Source: JAHBVH01 sp034437715
Lineage (GTDB): Bacteria > Chloroflexota > Anaerolineae > Caldilineales > Caldilineaceae
Assembly: GCA_034437715.1 (NCBI GenBank)
Contig: DAOTTR010000524.1
Location: forward strand, 9,067 to 73,066
Direction of reading: 5' to 3'
DNA: 64,000 nt
The notes below the pieces were generated by a model that was not told where the DNA came from, did not search any database, and was given only the letters and a program-made list of their open reading frames with translations. Positions 41,537 to 49,309 of the stretch are shown here, one piece after another; within the stretch, counting starts at the first letter, position 1, and each line of letters begins with the position of its first letter. The position numbers and the translations under genes are program-made.

Positions 41537-41679
41537 GGCGCTTGCAAAGAAATAAGTATCCAGCGCTTGCCAAACAAAATCATGCGTAGGGGCGGCCTTG
41601 CAGCCGCCCCGCGTTTGGCTCGCTGAGAATGGGCGGCTGCAAGCCGCCCCTACTGGATACTTTATTCTTTGCAATGGCC
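41537..41679 (+). repeat. Element family D, copy 1 (143 bases)
   Basis: Inverted ends GGCGCTTGCAAAGAAATAAG and, reversed, GGCCATTGCAAAGAATAAAG extend to GTATCCAG on both sides. A second palindrome, GTAGGGGCGGC with GCCGCCCCTAC, lies inside. TAA flanks both ends. A shorter copy in the opposite direction is at 46571-46673, flanked by TAG. A 3-base T(A)R duplication fits the IS5 superfamily, but no transposase is present. Confidence 0.82.
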
Positions 41680-41682
41680 TAA

Positions 41683-41771
41683 TGGTCTGTCCAAGAATAA
41701 CATGGATGATTTTAGACAGATTTACTTGGGTAACATCACGTAAATTCACTATTTTATTTCTGGACATACCC
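41683..41771 (+). repeat. Element family E, copy 1 (89 bases)
   Basis: Ends TGGTCTGTCCAAGAATAA and, reversed, GGGTATGTCCAGAAATAA. It is separated from the elements on either side by TAA. Its neighbour at 41775-41863 is about 90 percent identical. No coding capacity. Confidence 0.82.
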
Positions 41772-41774
41772 TAA

Positions 41775-41863
41775 GTGTCTGTCCAAGAATAACATAGATG
41801 ATTTTAGACAGATTTACTCGGGTAACATCACATAAATTAGCTACTTTATTTCTGGACAGACCC
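41775..41863 (+). repeat. Element family E, copy 2 (89 bases)
   Basis: Ends GTGTCTGTCCAAGAATAA and, reversed, GGGTCTGTCCAGAAATAA. TAA follows at 41864-41866. With the two elements before it, it fills nearly the whole 443-base gap between the aminotransferase and the zinc dehydrogenase. Confidence 0.82.
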
Positions 41864-41914
41864 TAAGGACAATGATAAATGATAAAGGACAAAGCACCAA
41901 TGACAAAGGAGACC

Positions 41915-42943
41915 ATGCAAGCGGGCATCTTTACCGGCATCGGCCAAATCGGCATTCAGCAAGTGGCACAGCAGCCACCACCGCCGGGCTATGTCAACGT
42001 GGCTGTGAAACAATCGGGCATCTGTGGCAGCGATCTGCACAGCTACTTCGGCCATTGGAATCAGTCGCACACGGTGGCGCACGGCCACGAAACCTGTGGT
42101 GTTGTCACGCAAGTCGGTGACGGTGTGACTGATTTTGCGCCGAGCGACCGCGTGGTGATCGAATGTTTTTCCCACTGTGGCGACTGTATCTACTGCCGCA
42201 CGGGACAATACAATCATTGCTTGGCGCGCAAGGGCGTCTCGCATGAGTTGCACGGCGGTTTTGCCGAAACTACCACGGCGCACGCTTCGGGTCTTTTTAA
42301 GATTCCTGACAGCATGCGTGATGAGGAAGGTGCGTTGGTCGAGCCGCTGGCGGTGGGTGTGCGTGCATTGGCGCAAGCCCGCGCCACCCATCAGGATCGC
42401 GTGGCGGTGATTGGGGGCGGCACGATTGGGTTGCTCTGTCTGGCCGTGGCCAAGGCAAATGGCGTCAAGGAGACGCTGATCACGGTCAAATATCCACAGC
42501 AGGCGGCCATGGCGCGGGCGTTGGGAGCCAATCATGTGGTGGAGACGACCCAGCATGATGTCAAGGATGTAGTTAAGGAACTTACCGACGGGTTGGGCAT
42601 GGACGCGGTGATCGAGACGGTGGGTGGTGCCGAACATTTCAATGATGCACTGGCAATTACACGCCAGCGTGGGACATTGGTGTTGGTTGCTGGTTATCAC
42701 AAGCCGCTCGAAATCGATCTGAGCCGGATTGTCTGGTCTGAAGTGCTGGTCACGGGGTCGAACTGTTATGGCTACAGTGGCATGCACACGGATTTCCAGG
42801 CCGCCATCGATCTGATCGCCACGGGCAAAGTTGATGTCACGCAAATTGTCACCCATCGCTTTCCGTTGGCTGAGATTGCCCATGCCTTTACCATCGCCGC
42901 CGACAAAAGCTCGGGCGCGGTCAAGGTGCATCTGACGCCGTGA
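41915..42943 (+). CDS. Zinc-dependent alcohol (polyol) dehydrogenase
   Basis: Medium-chain dehydrogenase of 342 residues, likely oxidising a sugar alcohol or threonine. The catalytic zinc ligands are Cys in SGICGSDLHSY and His-Glu in VAHGHETCG. The structural zinc cysteines are in HCGDCIYCRTGQYNHC. The NAD motif is VAVIGGGTIGLLCLAVAKA. The start MQAGIFTGIGQIGIQQV matches the family; ATG at 41900 is another option. It may serve sugar-acid metabolism with the UxuA-like and Gfo/Idh enzymes that follow on the other strand, which is inference from proximity. Confidence 0.92.
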   Translation: MQAGIFTGIGQIGIQQVAQQPPPPGYVNVAVKQSGICGSDLHSYFGHWNQSHTVAHGHETCGVVTQVGDGVTDFAPSDRVVIECFSHCGDCIYCRTGQYNHCLARKGVSHELHGGFAETTTAHASGLFKIPDSMRDEEGALVEPLAVGVRALAQARATHQDRVAVIGGGTIGLLCLAVAKANGVKETLITVKYPQQAAMARALGANHVVETTQHDVKDVVKELTDGLGMDAVIETVGGAEHFNDALAITRQRGTLVLVAGYHKPLEIDLSRIVWSEVLVTGSNCYGYSGMHTDFQAAIDLIATGKVDVTQIVTHRFPLAEIAHAFTIAADKSSGAVKVHLTP

Positions 42944-42945
42944 CT

Positions 42946-42982
42946 ATCCACGGCGGGCGTCCTTTGGGCACCCGCCGTGGAT
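42946..42982. terminator. Hairpin between convergent genes
   Basis: ATCCACGGCGGG and CCCGCCGTGGAT pair perfectly across a 13-base loop, just after the dehydrogenase stop and 30 bases before the acetyltransferase stop. It probably ends transcription from both sides; no long T run. Confidence 0.65.
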
Positions 42983-43012
42983 GGCAACTCACTCACTTCG
43001 TGCATAGGTTGA

Positions 43013-44065
43013 TCATGTTGCTTGTTGTTGCAAGTACGCCTCTACCTGTGTCCGCTCTACCTGCCAATAACATTCAGCCATAAAAGGTTTGAAACCCAAT
43101 TCGTGATTGATCTTCAGCATGGCCACATTCGAGTCGGCGTTGCCTGTGCGGACGACGGTCACTTGGGGCAGTTCCCGCAAAACCTTTTCCAGCATAGCCG
43201 CTTTGAGCCAACGTCCCAACCCCAAGTTGCGATAGTCGGGAAAGATGCCAGTATCACCCTGGAACAAAAGGTGAGGACGATCCGCATGCCAAAAGACAAC
43301 GGTGAACCCAGCAATGCGTCCAGTTGCCTCGTCGCGCGCGTAGAGGGTCCAGCGTTGCGTGCCGGTGGCGATCAGATTTTGATCCCATTCAACCAATTGC
43401 GCCGGTGTCATGTGAAAGTCTTCTATATCTGGTTCACCCCGTGGCGCTGTATTCATGACATCATAGAGATGAGCAATTTCGGTCAGTTCTTCGGTTGGAT
43501 AGAACCCATCCCACAGCCCAAGCGTGAAACCGTTGGCGCGTTCCCGGGCGCGCTGTTGCCATTCGGCCAATAAGGTGTGATTGAGTTCGGCGATCAGGAG
43601 TTGATTGGTGTGCCCCTCAATGCCTTTACGCGCACCGATGCGTTCCATAAAAATTGCCCCGGCCGGCACGCGATCGGTCGTGCCGCCCGGCAGCAAACGT
43701 CGGTCGTTGCGCAGCGCAACCGCCACCATAGAAGCCAGCAAACGTTTGCCCAATCCCTGTTGGCGATAAGCGGGGTGGATATCCAAATCAAATTGCAACA
43801 GATGCTGATTCGAGTCACTCTTCTGCATAATGGCAAAGGCCTTGCCGACAATCATGCCCTTATCATTCCAGGCAAGCCAGGGCTCGATCACGAAAGAATC
43901 AGGTTTGCTGCGCCACCATTGGATACATTCGGCATCGGAAACGGTTGGATCTTCGGGCACGCGTTCGTGCCGGAGCGCATTTTCATACACGTTGAGTAGG
44001 CGCAGCTCATCATCGCTGGCTTGCTGTGGCGCAAAGGGGCGGATTTCAATTGTTGGGGACGACAT
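43013..44065 (-). CDS. Protein with two GNAT acetyltransferase domains
   Basis: 350 residues with two GNAT folds. The first has the acetyl-CoA motif LDIHPAYRQQGLGKRLLASM near residue 95; the second has DTGIFPDYRNLGLGRWLKAAM near residue 275, and then NADSNVAMLKINHELGF, a usual GNAT end. Such tandem GNAT proteins include MshD-like and aminoglycoside-type acetyltransferases, and no substrate can be named. It starts MSSPTIEIRPFAPQQASDDE. The KTSC gene is upstream on the same strand, separated by about 72 bases. Confidence 0.88.
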   Translation of the reverse strand: MSSPTIEIRPFAPQQASDDELRLLNVYENALRHERVPEDPTVSDAECIQWWRSKPDSFVIEPWLAWNDKGMIVGKAFAIMQKSDSNQHLLQFDLDIHPAYRQQGLGKRLLASMVAVALRNDRRLLPGGTTDRVPAGAIFMERIGARKGIEGHTNQLLIAELNHTLLAEWQQRARERANGFTLGLWDGFYPTEELTEIAHLYDVMNTAPRGEPDIEDFHMTPAQLVEWDQNLIATGTQRWTLYARDEATGRIAGFTVVFWHADRPHLLFQGDTGIFPDYRNLGLGRWLKAAMLEKVLRELPQVTVVRTGNADSNVAMLKINHELGFKPFMAECYWQVERTQVEAYLQQQAT

Positions 44066-44137
44066 ACTGATCTCCTTTGGGATAGATTATGCTGTGGCGT
44101 ATCAGACGGACGTTTCCATTTGACAGGCCACAGTGAT

Positions 44138-44353
44138 TCACTGGATACGCTGATAACGATAGCCACCCTCTTTGATAAAGGTCTGGAAATAATAGCCGTG
44201 CGATGCCATGCTCATCAACCCGGTGTAGACATAAGCTGGCACGGCGAAGTAGTGGTAAATTGAGCCGTCATGAAATTCGATTTCCAGAATTTGTTGCGGA
44301 CTAGCATAGCCGACCGCCACCAGGCTGGCGGAGACGACTGGGGTGCGGATCAT
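44138..44353 (-). CDS. KTSC-domain protein
   Basis: 71 residues that are almost entirely a KTSC domain: VVSASLVAVGYASPQQILEI, then FHDGSIYHYFAVPAYVYTGL, then MASHGYYFQTFIKEGGYRY. The domain is named for a C-terminal Lys/Thr/Ser/Cys set in some members; here the N-terminal and aromatic core match but the function is unknown in the family. It sits seven bases downstream of the UxuA-like gene and probably shares its mRNA. Confidence 0.85.
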   Translation of the reverse strand: MIRTPVVSASLVAVGYASPQQILEIEFHDGSIYHYFAVPAYVYTGLMSMASHGYYFQTFIKEGGYRYQRIQ

Positions 44354-44360
44354 GCAAACT

Positions 44361-45437
44361 TTACTCCTTTTCGATCAGGGTCAACGCGGCTTTCATCCAA
44401 CCCAACGCATAGGCCATGCCAGCGTGCCAAGGCGCGGCGCATTCGAGCAACGGCGTGTGATCGGGAATGAGCACGCCATCAAAGCCATTTCTGTGCAGAA
44501 TGCGCAACACTTCGATCATGTCGGTGTCGCCGTCATCGACAAACATCTCGTGGTAGTTGGGCACTTTGCCATGTACGTTGCGCAAATGGACATAGGCCAG
44601 CTTGCCAGCGCGGCTGTAACGATCAACGGTGGCGTAGACATCGGTATGCTGCATCTCGGAAATCGTACCCACACAGAACTCCACTGTATTGGCCGCGCTG
44701 GGCTTGAGATCCAGCACCTTCTGGAAATGATCGCCCTGATAGACCAGGCGCGCCGTGTCGCGTAGCGTGGGCAGCGGCGGATCGTCGGGGTGGAAGGCCA
44801 ACCTAACGCCAGCTTCTTCGGCGACGGGAATCATCTCCTCTAGAAAGCCCTGTAGCCGCCGCCAAATTTCGGGCGCAGCCACCGGCGTGACAACGTCATC
44901 CGGCGCGGCCGCGTTGAAACGTGCCACATCATAGACCATATTCCAGACCATGCCGCCGGGAATCGGGGCTTGGGTAGGATTTTTGAAGCCAACCGATTTG
45001 GCATCGCCGCGTGCATAGGGACCTTCACTGCGCCCCCAAACGCCAGCCAACGTGAAACAGTAGCCCATCGTCGGGATGCCCACGCGCCCTAGATCGCGGA
45101 TAATGGTTTTGAGGTGCGCCAGCTGAGCTGCGCGTTGCGGGCCGTCCAGCAGCACATCGTACCAGTGGGCGGGGGCAAAGTTTTCCAGCGCCTCCAGTTC
45201 CAACCCTTCGGCGTTGACCATTGCCTTGAGATCGCGCAAGCCAGCGTATGTCCAAATCGCATCGTCGCCCTCCGAAATGCCGAAGCCGGCGTTAGCATTG
45301 TCCGAGGTGATGATCTTGTCGCCGCGCGTAAAATGGCCCGGCAAGTGGGCGACAATGTGGGTGCAGCCCGCCTGTTTGGCAAAACGCAAATTGTCAGGCG
45401 TCAATAGCGCCCGATAGAGGCCGAGGCCGAGTTTCAT
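44361..45437 (-). CDS. UxuA-like mannonate dehydratase family protein
   Basis: 358 residues, a TIM-barrel of the xylose-isomerase-like superfamily. HPDDPPLPTL and VLIPDHTPLL carry conserved metal-binding His/Asp positions of mannonate dehydratase, FCVGTISEMQ carries a Cys, and AYVHLRNVHGKVPNYHEMF follows. In UxuA, the enzyme turns D-mannonate into 2-keto-3-deoxygluconate. A paralogue lies at 59569-60549. Without hexuronate isomerases nearby, another sugar-acid substrate is possible. It is in a likely operon with the KTSC gene and near the Gfo/Idh gene upstream. Confidence 0.85.
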   Translation of the reverse strand: MKLGLGLYRALLTPDNLRFAKQAGCTHIVAHLPGHFTRGDKIITSDNANAGFGISEGDDAIWTYAGLRDLKAMVNAEGLELEALENFAPAHWYDVLLDGPQRAAQLAHLKTIIRDLGRVGIPTMGYCFTLAGVWGRSEGPYARGDAKSVGFKNPTQAPIPGGMVWNMVYDVARFNAAAPDDVVTPVAAPEIWRRLQGFLEEMIPVAEEAGVRLAFHPDDPPLPTLRDTARLVYQGDHFQKVLDLKPSAANTVEFCVGTISEMQHTDVYATVDRYSRAGKLAYVHLRNVHGKVPNYHEMFVDDGDTDMIEVLRILHRNGFDGVLIPDHTPLLECAAPWHAGMAYALGWMKAALTLIEKE

Positions 45438-45514
45438 AGAGGTGTCTCCTTGGTGAGAGGATATAGTCGATTGGTCGGTTGGTCGGTTGGTCTTTGGCTA
45501 ATGACAAGGCTATA

Positions 45515-46516
45515 TCATAGCTGAATCGGAAAAGCCTCGGCGATCGCCACCGGTTTGTCTTGGGCAATTGAATATTTAAGGGCGGCTTCAAATTGCAATT
45601 CTTGCAGGCCGGCCAAGCCGGGCACGGGTGGTGGTGTGCCGGCACGCACGGTGTCGAGATAGGCGTTGATCGCCTTGCCAAACGAGGCGCGGTATTGATC
45701 CCAGCGCGAAACATTGCGGCTAAGCGCGTGGGTGGTGTGGCGCTCACTGGCATAATTGATCAACTCCAGATCGCCATCCAGGTCGCGCATGGTAATGCGT
45801 CCCCGTTCAAACGCGAGATTCAATTCGTAGAGCGGCAGCTTGAAATCAATGCTACAGGTGCCAATGATCGTGCCCGTGGCACCATTTTCCATGCGCAGCG
45901 CGGCGGTGACATCGCGCACATTGTCGCTGCCCATGCACGGGCGCGCCTCGGGTGCGGCCAGCGCCGTGATTGTGCTGACGGGCCCCATAAAGGCCAACAT
46001 GAGGTCGATACAGTGGCTCCAACAGGCATAATGAACCAGGCCGGTAAAGTGGACAGGACGGCCCAAGTTATGCGCGGCAATCAGTTCGCGCGCTTTGATC
46101 GTCTGTGCGAAGAAGCGATAGTTAAAGACCATGGCCGTCTCCACCTTGGCGGCGTGGGCGCGGCTGAGGAGCGTGTGGGCTTTGTGAAAGTCTTCTTCGG
46201 TCACATTGGCCTGTCCTTGTTGCGCCACCAGGGGCTTCTCAAAAAAGATGCGGCGTGGCTGCAAGTCCAACAGATCGCTGACTACGGCATAGCGATCTGT
46301 TTCGCGGGTCAATACCAGCACCGTATCAGGATCATTGGCCATGAGCTCGGCCAGTGAATCGGCGACGGTGCCGCCAAATTTTTCGGCCACGGCTTGCGCT
46401 TTGTCACGGCTGCGGTTGTAATAGCTGAGGGTTACATCCTTATTCTGCACGAGATAGGGCAGATAGTTCTGCGCGGCAACATTGCCGGTGCCAACAATGG
46501 CAACTTTGAGTGGCAT
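45515..46516 (-). CDS. Gfo/Idh/MocA-family oxidoreductase
   Basis: 333 residues. The N-terminal Rossmann motif is VAIVGTGNVAAQNYLPYLV, and EKPLV in RIFFEKPLVA is the family signature with the catalytic-region Lys. The C-terminal alpha/beta domain begins near VFNYRFFAQTIKARELI. Members oxidise or reduce sugars and inositols with NAD(P). It sits 78 bases upstream of the UxuA-like gene on the same strand, with a short GGTCGGTT tandem in the gap. Together with that gene, it points to sugar-acid or rare-sugar catabolism. Confidence 0.9.
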   Translation of the reverse strand: MPLKVAIVGTGNVAAQNYLPYLVQNKDVTLSYYNRSRDKAQAVAEKFGGTVADSLAELMANDPDTVLVLTRETDRYAVVSDLLDLQPRRIFFEKPLVAQQGQANVTEEDFHKAHTLLSRAHAAKVETAMVFNYRFFAQTIKARELIAAHNLGRPVHFTGLVHYACWSHCIDLMLAFMGPVSTITALAAPEARPCMGSDNVRDVTAALRMENGATGTIIGTCSIDFKLPLYELNLAFERGRITMRDLDGDLELINYASERHTTHALSRNVSRWDQYRASFGKAINAYLDTVRAGTPPPVPGLAGLQELQFEAALKYSIAQDKPVAIAEAFPIQL

Positions 46517-46570
46517 GGGGCTGACTCCTCACGATAACGCAATCGCGCATAGATGATCATGCATGATTAG

Positions 46571-46673
46571 GGACATTTCAAAGAATCAAGTATCCAGTAG
46601 GGGCGGCGGCAAGGCCGCCCCTACGCATGATTTTGTTTGGCAAGCGCTGGATCCTTATTTCTTTGCAAGCGCC
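46571..46673 (-). repeat. Element family D, copy 2 (103 bases, reversed)
   Basis: The reverse complement matches 41537-41679 except for a shortened centre. TAG flanks it on both sides (46568-46570 and 46674-46676), which differs from TAA at the other copy; this supports a 3-base target duplication rather than a fixed element end. Confidence 0.8.
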
Positions 46674-46930
46674 TAGGGTAAATGCTTGTAAATTTTTATC
46701 ATCTATGGCGTTGCTCACTACAAATGTGAAAACAGGGATAGTTGTCCTCTATTGTACCACATGTCGGGCGGGCAAGGGTTGCGCGGCACATGCTTGCGGT
46801 TAGTCACATGACCCTTTCTGTATCTTAATCTTGTACCGTAGCCTATGGCAATCTTGCCTAGTAGCCGATAGACTGGCCGCAGAGACCCTACGCACGTACG
46901 CTGGTGTGTCCAATCACCTTTCTAGTACGC

Positions 46931-47047
46931 CAACGTTAAATTGCATCACCTGCTGCTCTGCATGAATTCAGAGCCTGGGATAGCAAACGTGTTTAAACAC
47001 CTTTGCCGTCGCAAGTGTTGAATGAATTCAACACGAATTTAACCTTG
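46931..47047 (+). repeat. Palindromic element family C, copy 2 (uninterrupted)
   Basis: 117 bases with inverted ends CAACGTTAAATT and AATTTAACCTTG, and the same three internal hairpins as the copy at 36345-36558. At 46975-46978 it reads CTGG where the other copy carries element A between two CTAG. The rest of the 46517-47110 gap holds element D and no gene. Confidence 0.82.
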
Positions 47048-47110
47048 TCGTAATCGTAACTTATCGATAATCATCTGTACTGAGCGGTGTTTGGTACAGA
47101 AAGGAGCAGT

Positions 47111-48328
47111 ATGAAACAATGTTTGTTATTGCCCATTTTCTTCTTCACCATGGCCCTGTTTGGGGCCTGTGCGATCACGCCGGTTGCGCCAGGGGAAACT
47201 CCGGCTGCGCTAGAGACATCCGACGCGACCATCACCGCCACCGAAAATATTACCGCGGCTTCTACCTTGACCGACAACGTGGCGATGACACCGACTGCTG
47301 TACTAACGGCTACCCCTGTCCCCGCTGATACGCTCGTCGTGACAGCAACGCCCGTGCTCACGCCCACCGCCGCCGTGACGGCAGCCGAGGTGCAAACTGG
47401 CACGCTGGCCGCGCTCGTAGCGGCTCGTCCGGAGTTTAGCACATTGAATGCGGCGATTGCCGCCGTGAATCTGACCGATGAACTGGGCTCAGATACAACC
47501 TTCTATACGCTCTTTGCGCCCACGGATGACGCGTTTGCGGCCTTACCGGCTGGCATCTTGGATACACTGCTGGCGAACCCGCCGCTATTGACCAGCCTCC
47601 TCCAGAATCATTTGTTAATTGAAGAGCTCGACGCCGCCGGTCTTGTGCGCCTGGGCAGTGTGTTGAGTGCCTTTGGTGCGACATTGCCTATCACCTTGAC
47701 GGCGGATGGCGTGGTGCAGGTGGCTGCTGCCACCGTGATTGAGGCTGATATAATGGCGACTAACGGCATGATTCATGCGATTGACACGGTCCTGCTACCC
47801 GCTGATCTGGTGATCGCCCCCACCATAGCTGCCGCAAGTGTGGCGCCGACCGTGGCCGTAACAACGACGCAATTGGTGACCACAACCGCACAGATTGTCA
47901 CAATGAATACGGCTGAGATGACGATTGGTGAAGTGATCAGCGCCACAGCAGATCTAGACCTGCTGGAAACCGCGCTGGGGGCGGCTGGTCTGTTGCCAGC
48001 GCTGGAAGTAGCCGGTGAATTGACTGTTTTTGCACCGACTAATGCAGCCTTTGAGGCGATTCCGGCGGCCCAATTGCAGACCCTGCTCAACACAACGGGT
48101 GACTTAGCCGCTGTGTTGCAATATCATCTCGTGGCGGATAATGTGCTGGCCGCCGACTTAGTACGCCTTGGCTCGGCGCTCTCCACATCCAGTCAACCGA
48201 TTACGATTACCACGGCTGCCGATGGCACGGTGTTGGTCAATCAGGCCCAGATTGTGCAGGCAGATATTATTGCGGCCAACGGGGTGATTCATCTGATCGA
48301 TGTTGTCTTAACGCCGCCTGCACAGTAA
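47111..48328 (+). CDS. Lipoprotein with two fasciclin (FAS1) domains
   Basis: 405 residues. The start MKQCLLLPIFFFTMALFGAC is a lipoprotein signal with Cys near residue 20, so it is anchored outside the cytoplasmic membrane. After a Thr/Ala/Pro-rich linker, two FAS1 domains follow: one near residues 95-240 (LFAPTDDAFAALPAGILDTL, then NGMIHAIDTVLLPADL) and one near 275-405 (VFAPTNAAFEAIPAAQLQTL, then NGVIHLIDVVLTPP). FAS1 domains mediate cell adhesion and matrix binding. AAAGGAG precedes the ATG at 47111. It is convergent with the UbiA gene, nine bases away. Confidence 0.92.
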   Translation: MKQCLLLPIFFFTMALFGACAITPVAPGETPAALETSDATITATENITAASTLTDNVAMTPTAVLTATPVPADTLVVTATPVLTPTAAVTAAEVQTGTLAALVAARPEFSTLNAAIAAVNLTDELGSDTTFYTLFAPTDDAFAALPAGILDTLLANPPLLTSLLQNHLLIEELDAAGLVRLGSVLSAFGATLPITLTADGVVQVAAATVIEADIMATNGMIHAIDTVLLPADLVIAPTIAAASVAPTVAVTTTQLVTTTAQIVTMNTAEMTIGEVISATADLDLLETALGAAGLLPALEVAGELTVFAPTNAAFEAIPAAQLQTLLNTTGDLAAVLQYHLVADNVLAADLVRLGSALSTSSQPITITTAADGTVLVNQAQIVQADIIAANGVIHLIDVVLTPPAQ

Positions 48329-48337
48329 GAAGCCGAT

Positions 48338-49216
48338 TTAGCGTGGTATGAGGTAGAAGAGGTGCAAGACAAGGAAGCCAAGAAAGCCAATTGAGGTAAA
48401 GGTGTTAATGCGCATTACCTTGCGAAAATTGGCAAGCACGTCGGTACTGTCAAAATTTGTTGCCCACTGCATAGTCGCAACTAGGAGGGTGCCATAAAAG
48501 ATTGCCACGATCACTGCCTGGAGTGGCCCCAATACCTGGCTAATCACGCCGATCAAGAGTAGCGCTGCTAGCGCTTGCACGCTGATCGCAAAACGAAAGG
48601 TCTGTTGTGGGCCCACCCAGGCCGCGAAGGTAAGATCCCCACGTGCTAAATCCTCTTTGATTTGGTAGATCTGTGTAATGGGATAAAAACCAACTGTCAC
48701 CAATGCAACGGCTACAATACCCACCCAATCCATTATACTGAGCTGCGTAAGATGAGGATTCCCTGTCACCCATCCCCCTAGCGCAGCCAATATTCCTTGA
48801 CCAATGCCTACGGTCATCAGCCCTAGCAGTGGATGTCCTTTAAAGCGCGTTCGTGGATGCGAATAAGCCATACCCATCACAAGAATGATCACATAGATGA
48901 GCAGAAGAGGTAAATTGACGGCTGTTGCTAAGAGGGCCCCGATAGCTTGTATACCCAAGGCAAAAGGAAGCAGCGTGGATACCGGCAGGGGCGGTTTCTC
49001 CAGCCCACCGATAGGTCCTTCATCGCGGTCATAGTAGGAGTTATAGGCTGTGGTGCCGCCATACAAAAAGATGTGAAAAGCCACAAAAGCTATCCAGAAT
49101 TTAGGGTCGGGATATTGACCTGCCAGTAGATAGCCCCAGACAAAAATGGGCGCTAACAGAAGTTGATAGTGTAGGCGTAGATGAGTCAGCCAATTGCGTA
49201 GCGCTTGTTGGTTCAT
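48338..49216 (-). CDS. UbiA-family prenyltransferase
   Basis: Integral membrane aromatic prenyltransferase, 292 residues, with about eight or nine membrane helices. Aspartate-rich motif 1 is in YNSYYDRDEGPIGG and motif 2 in QIKEDLARGDLTFAAWVG, both binding prenyl diphosphate through Mg. GGAG lies eight bases before ATG 49216; the upstream in-frame start at 49345 would overlap the PKS gene. On the minus strand an extended -10 (TGGTATACT at 49268-49260) lies in the shared spacer. It is divergent from the type III PKS gene and probably prenylates its product. Confidence 0.88.
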   Translation of the reverse strand: MNQQALRNWLTHLRLHYQLLLAPIFVWGYLLAGQYPDPKFWIAFVAFHIFLYGGTTAYNSYYDRDEGPIGGLEKPPLPVSTLLPFALGIQAIGALLATAVNLPLLLIYVIILVMGMAYSHPRTRFKGHPLLGLMTVGIGQGILAALGGWVTGNPHLTQLSIMDWVGIVAVALVTVGFYPITQIYQIKEDLARGDLTFAAWVGPQQTFRFAISVQALAALLLIGVISQVLGPLQAVIVAIFYGTLLVATMQWATNFDSTDVLANFRKVMRINTFTSIGFLGFLVLHLFYLIPR

Positions 49217-49309
49217 TGGTTTACTCCATTCCAGAGACACACGACAAACAACTGAGGCTAGTATACCATAGTTAAAGTTCAGTAATACCGACAGCCGGAG
49301 GGCAAAACA

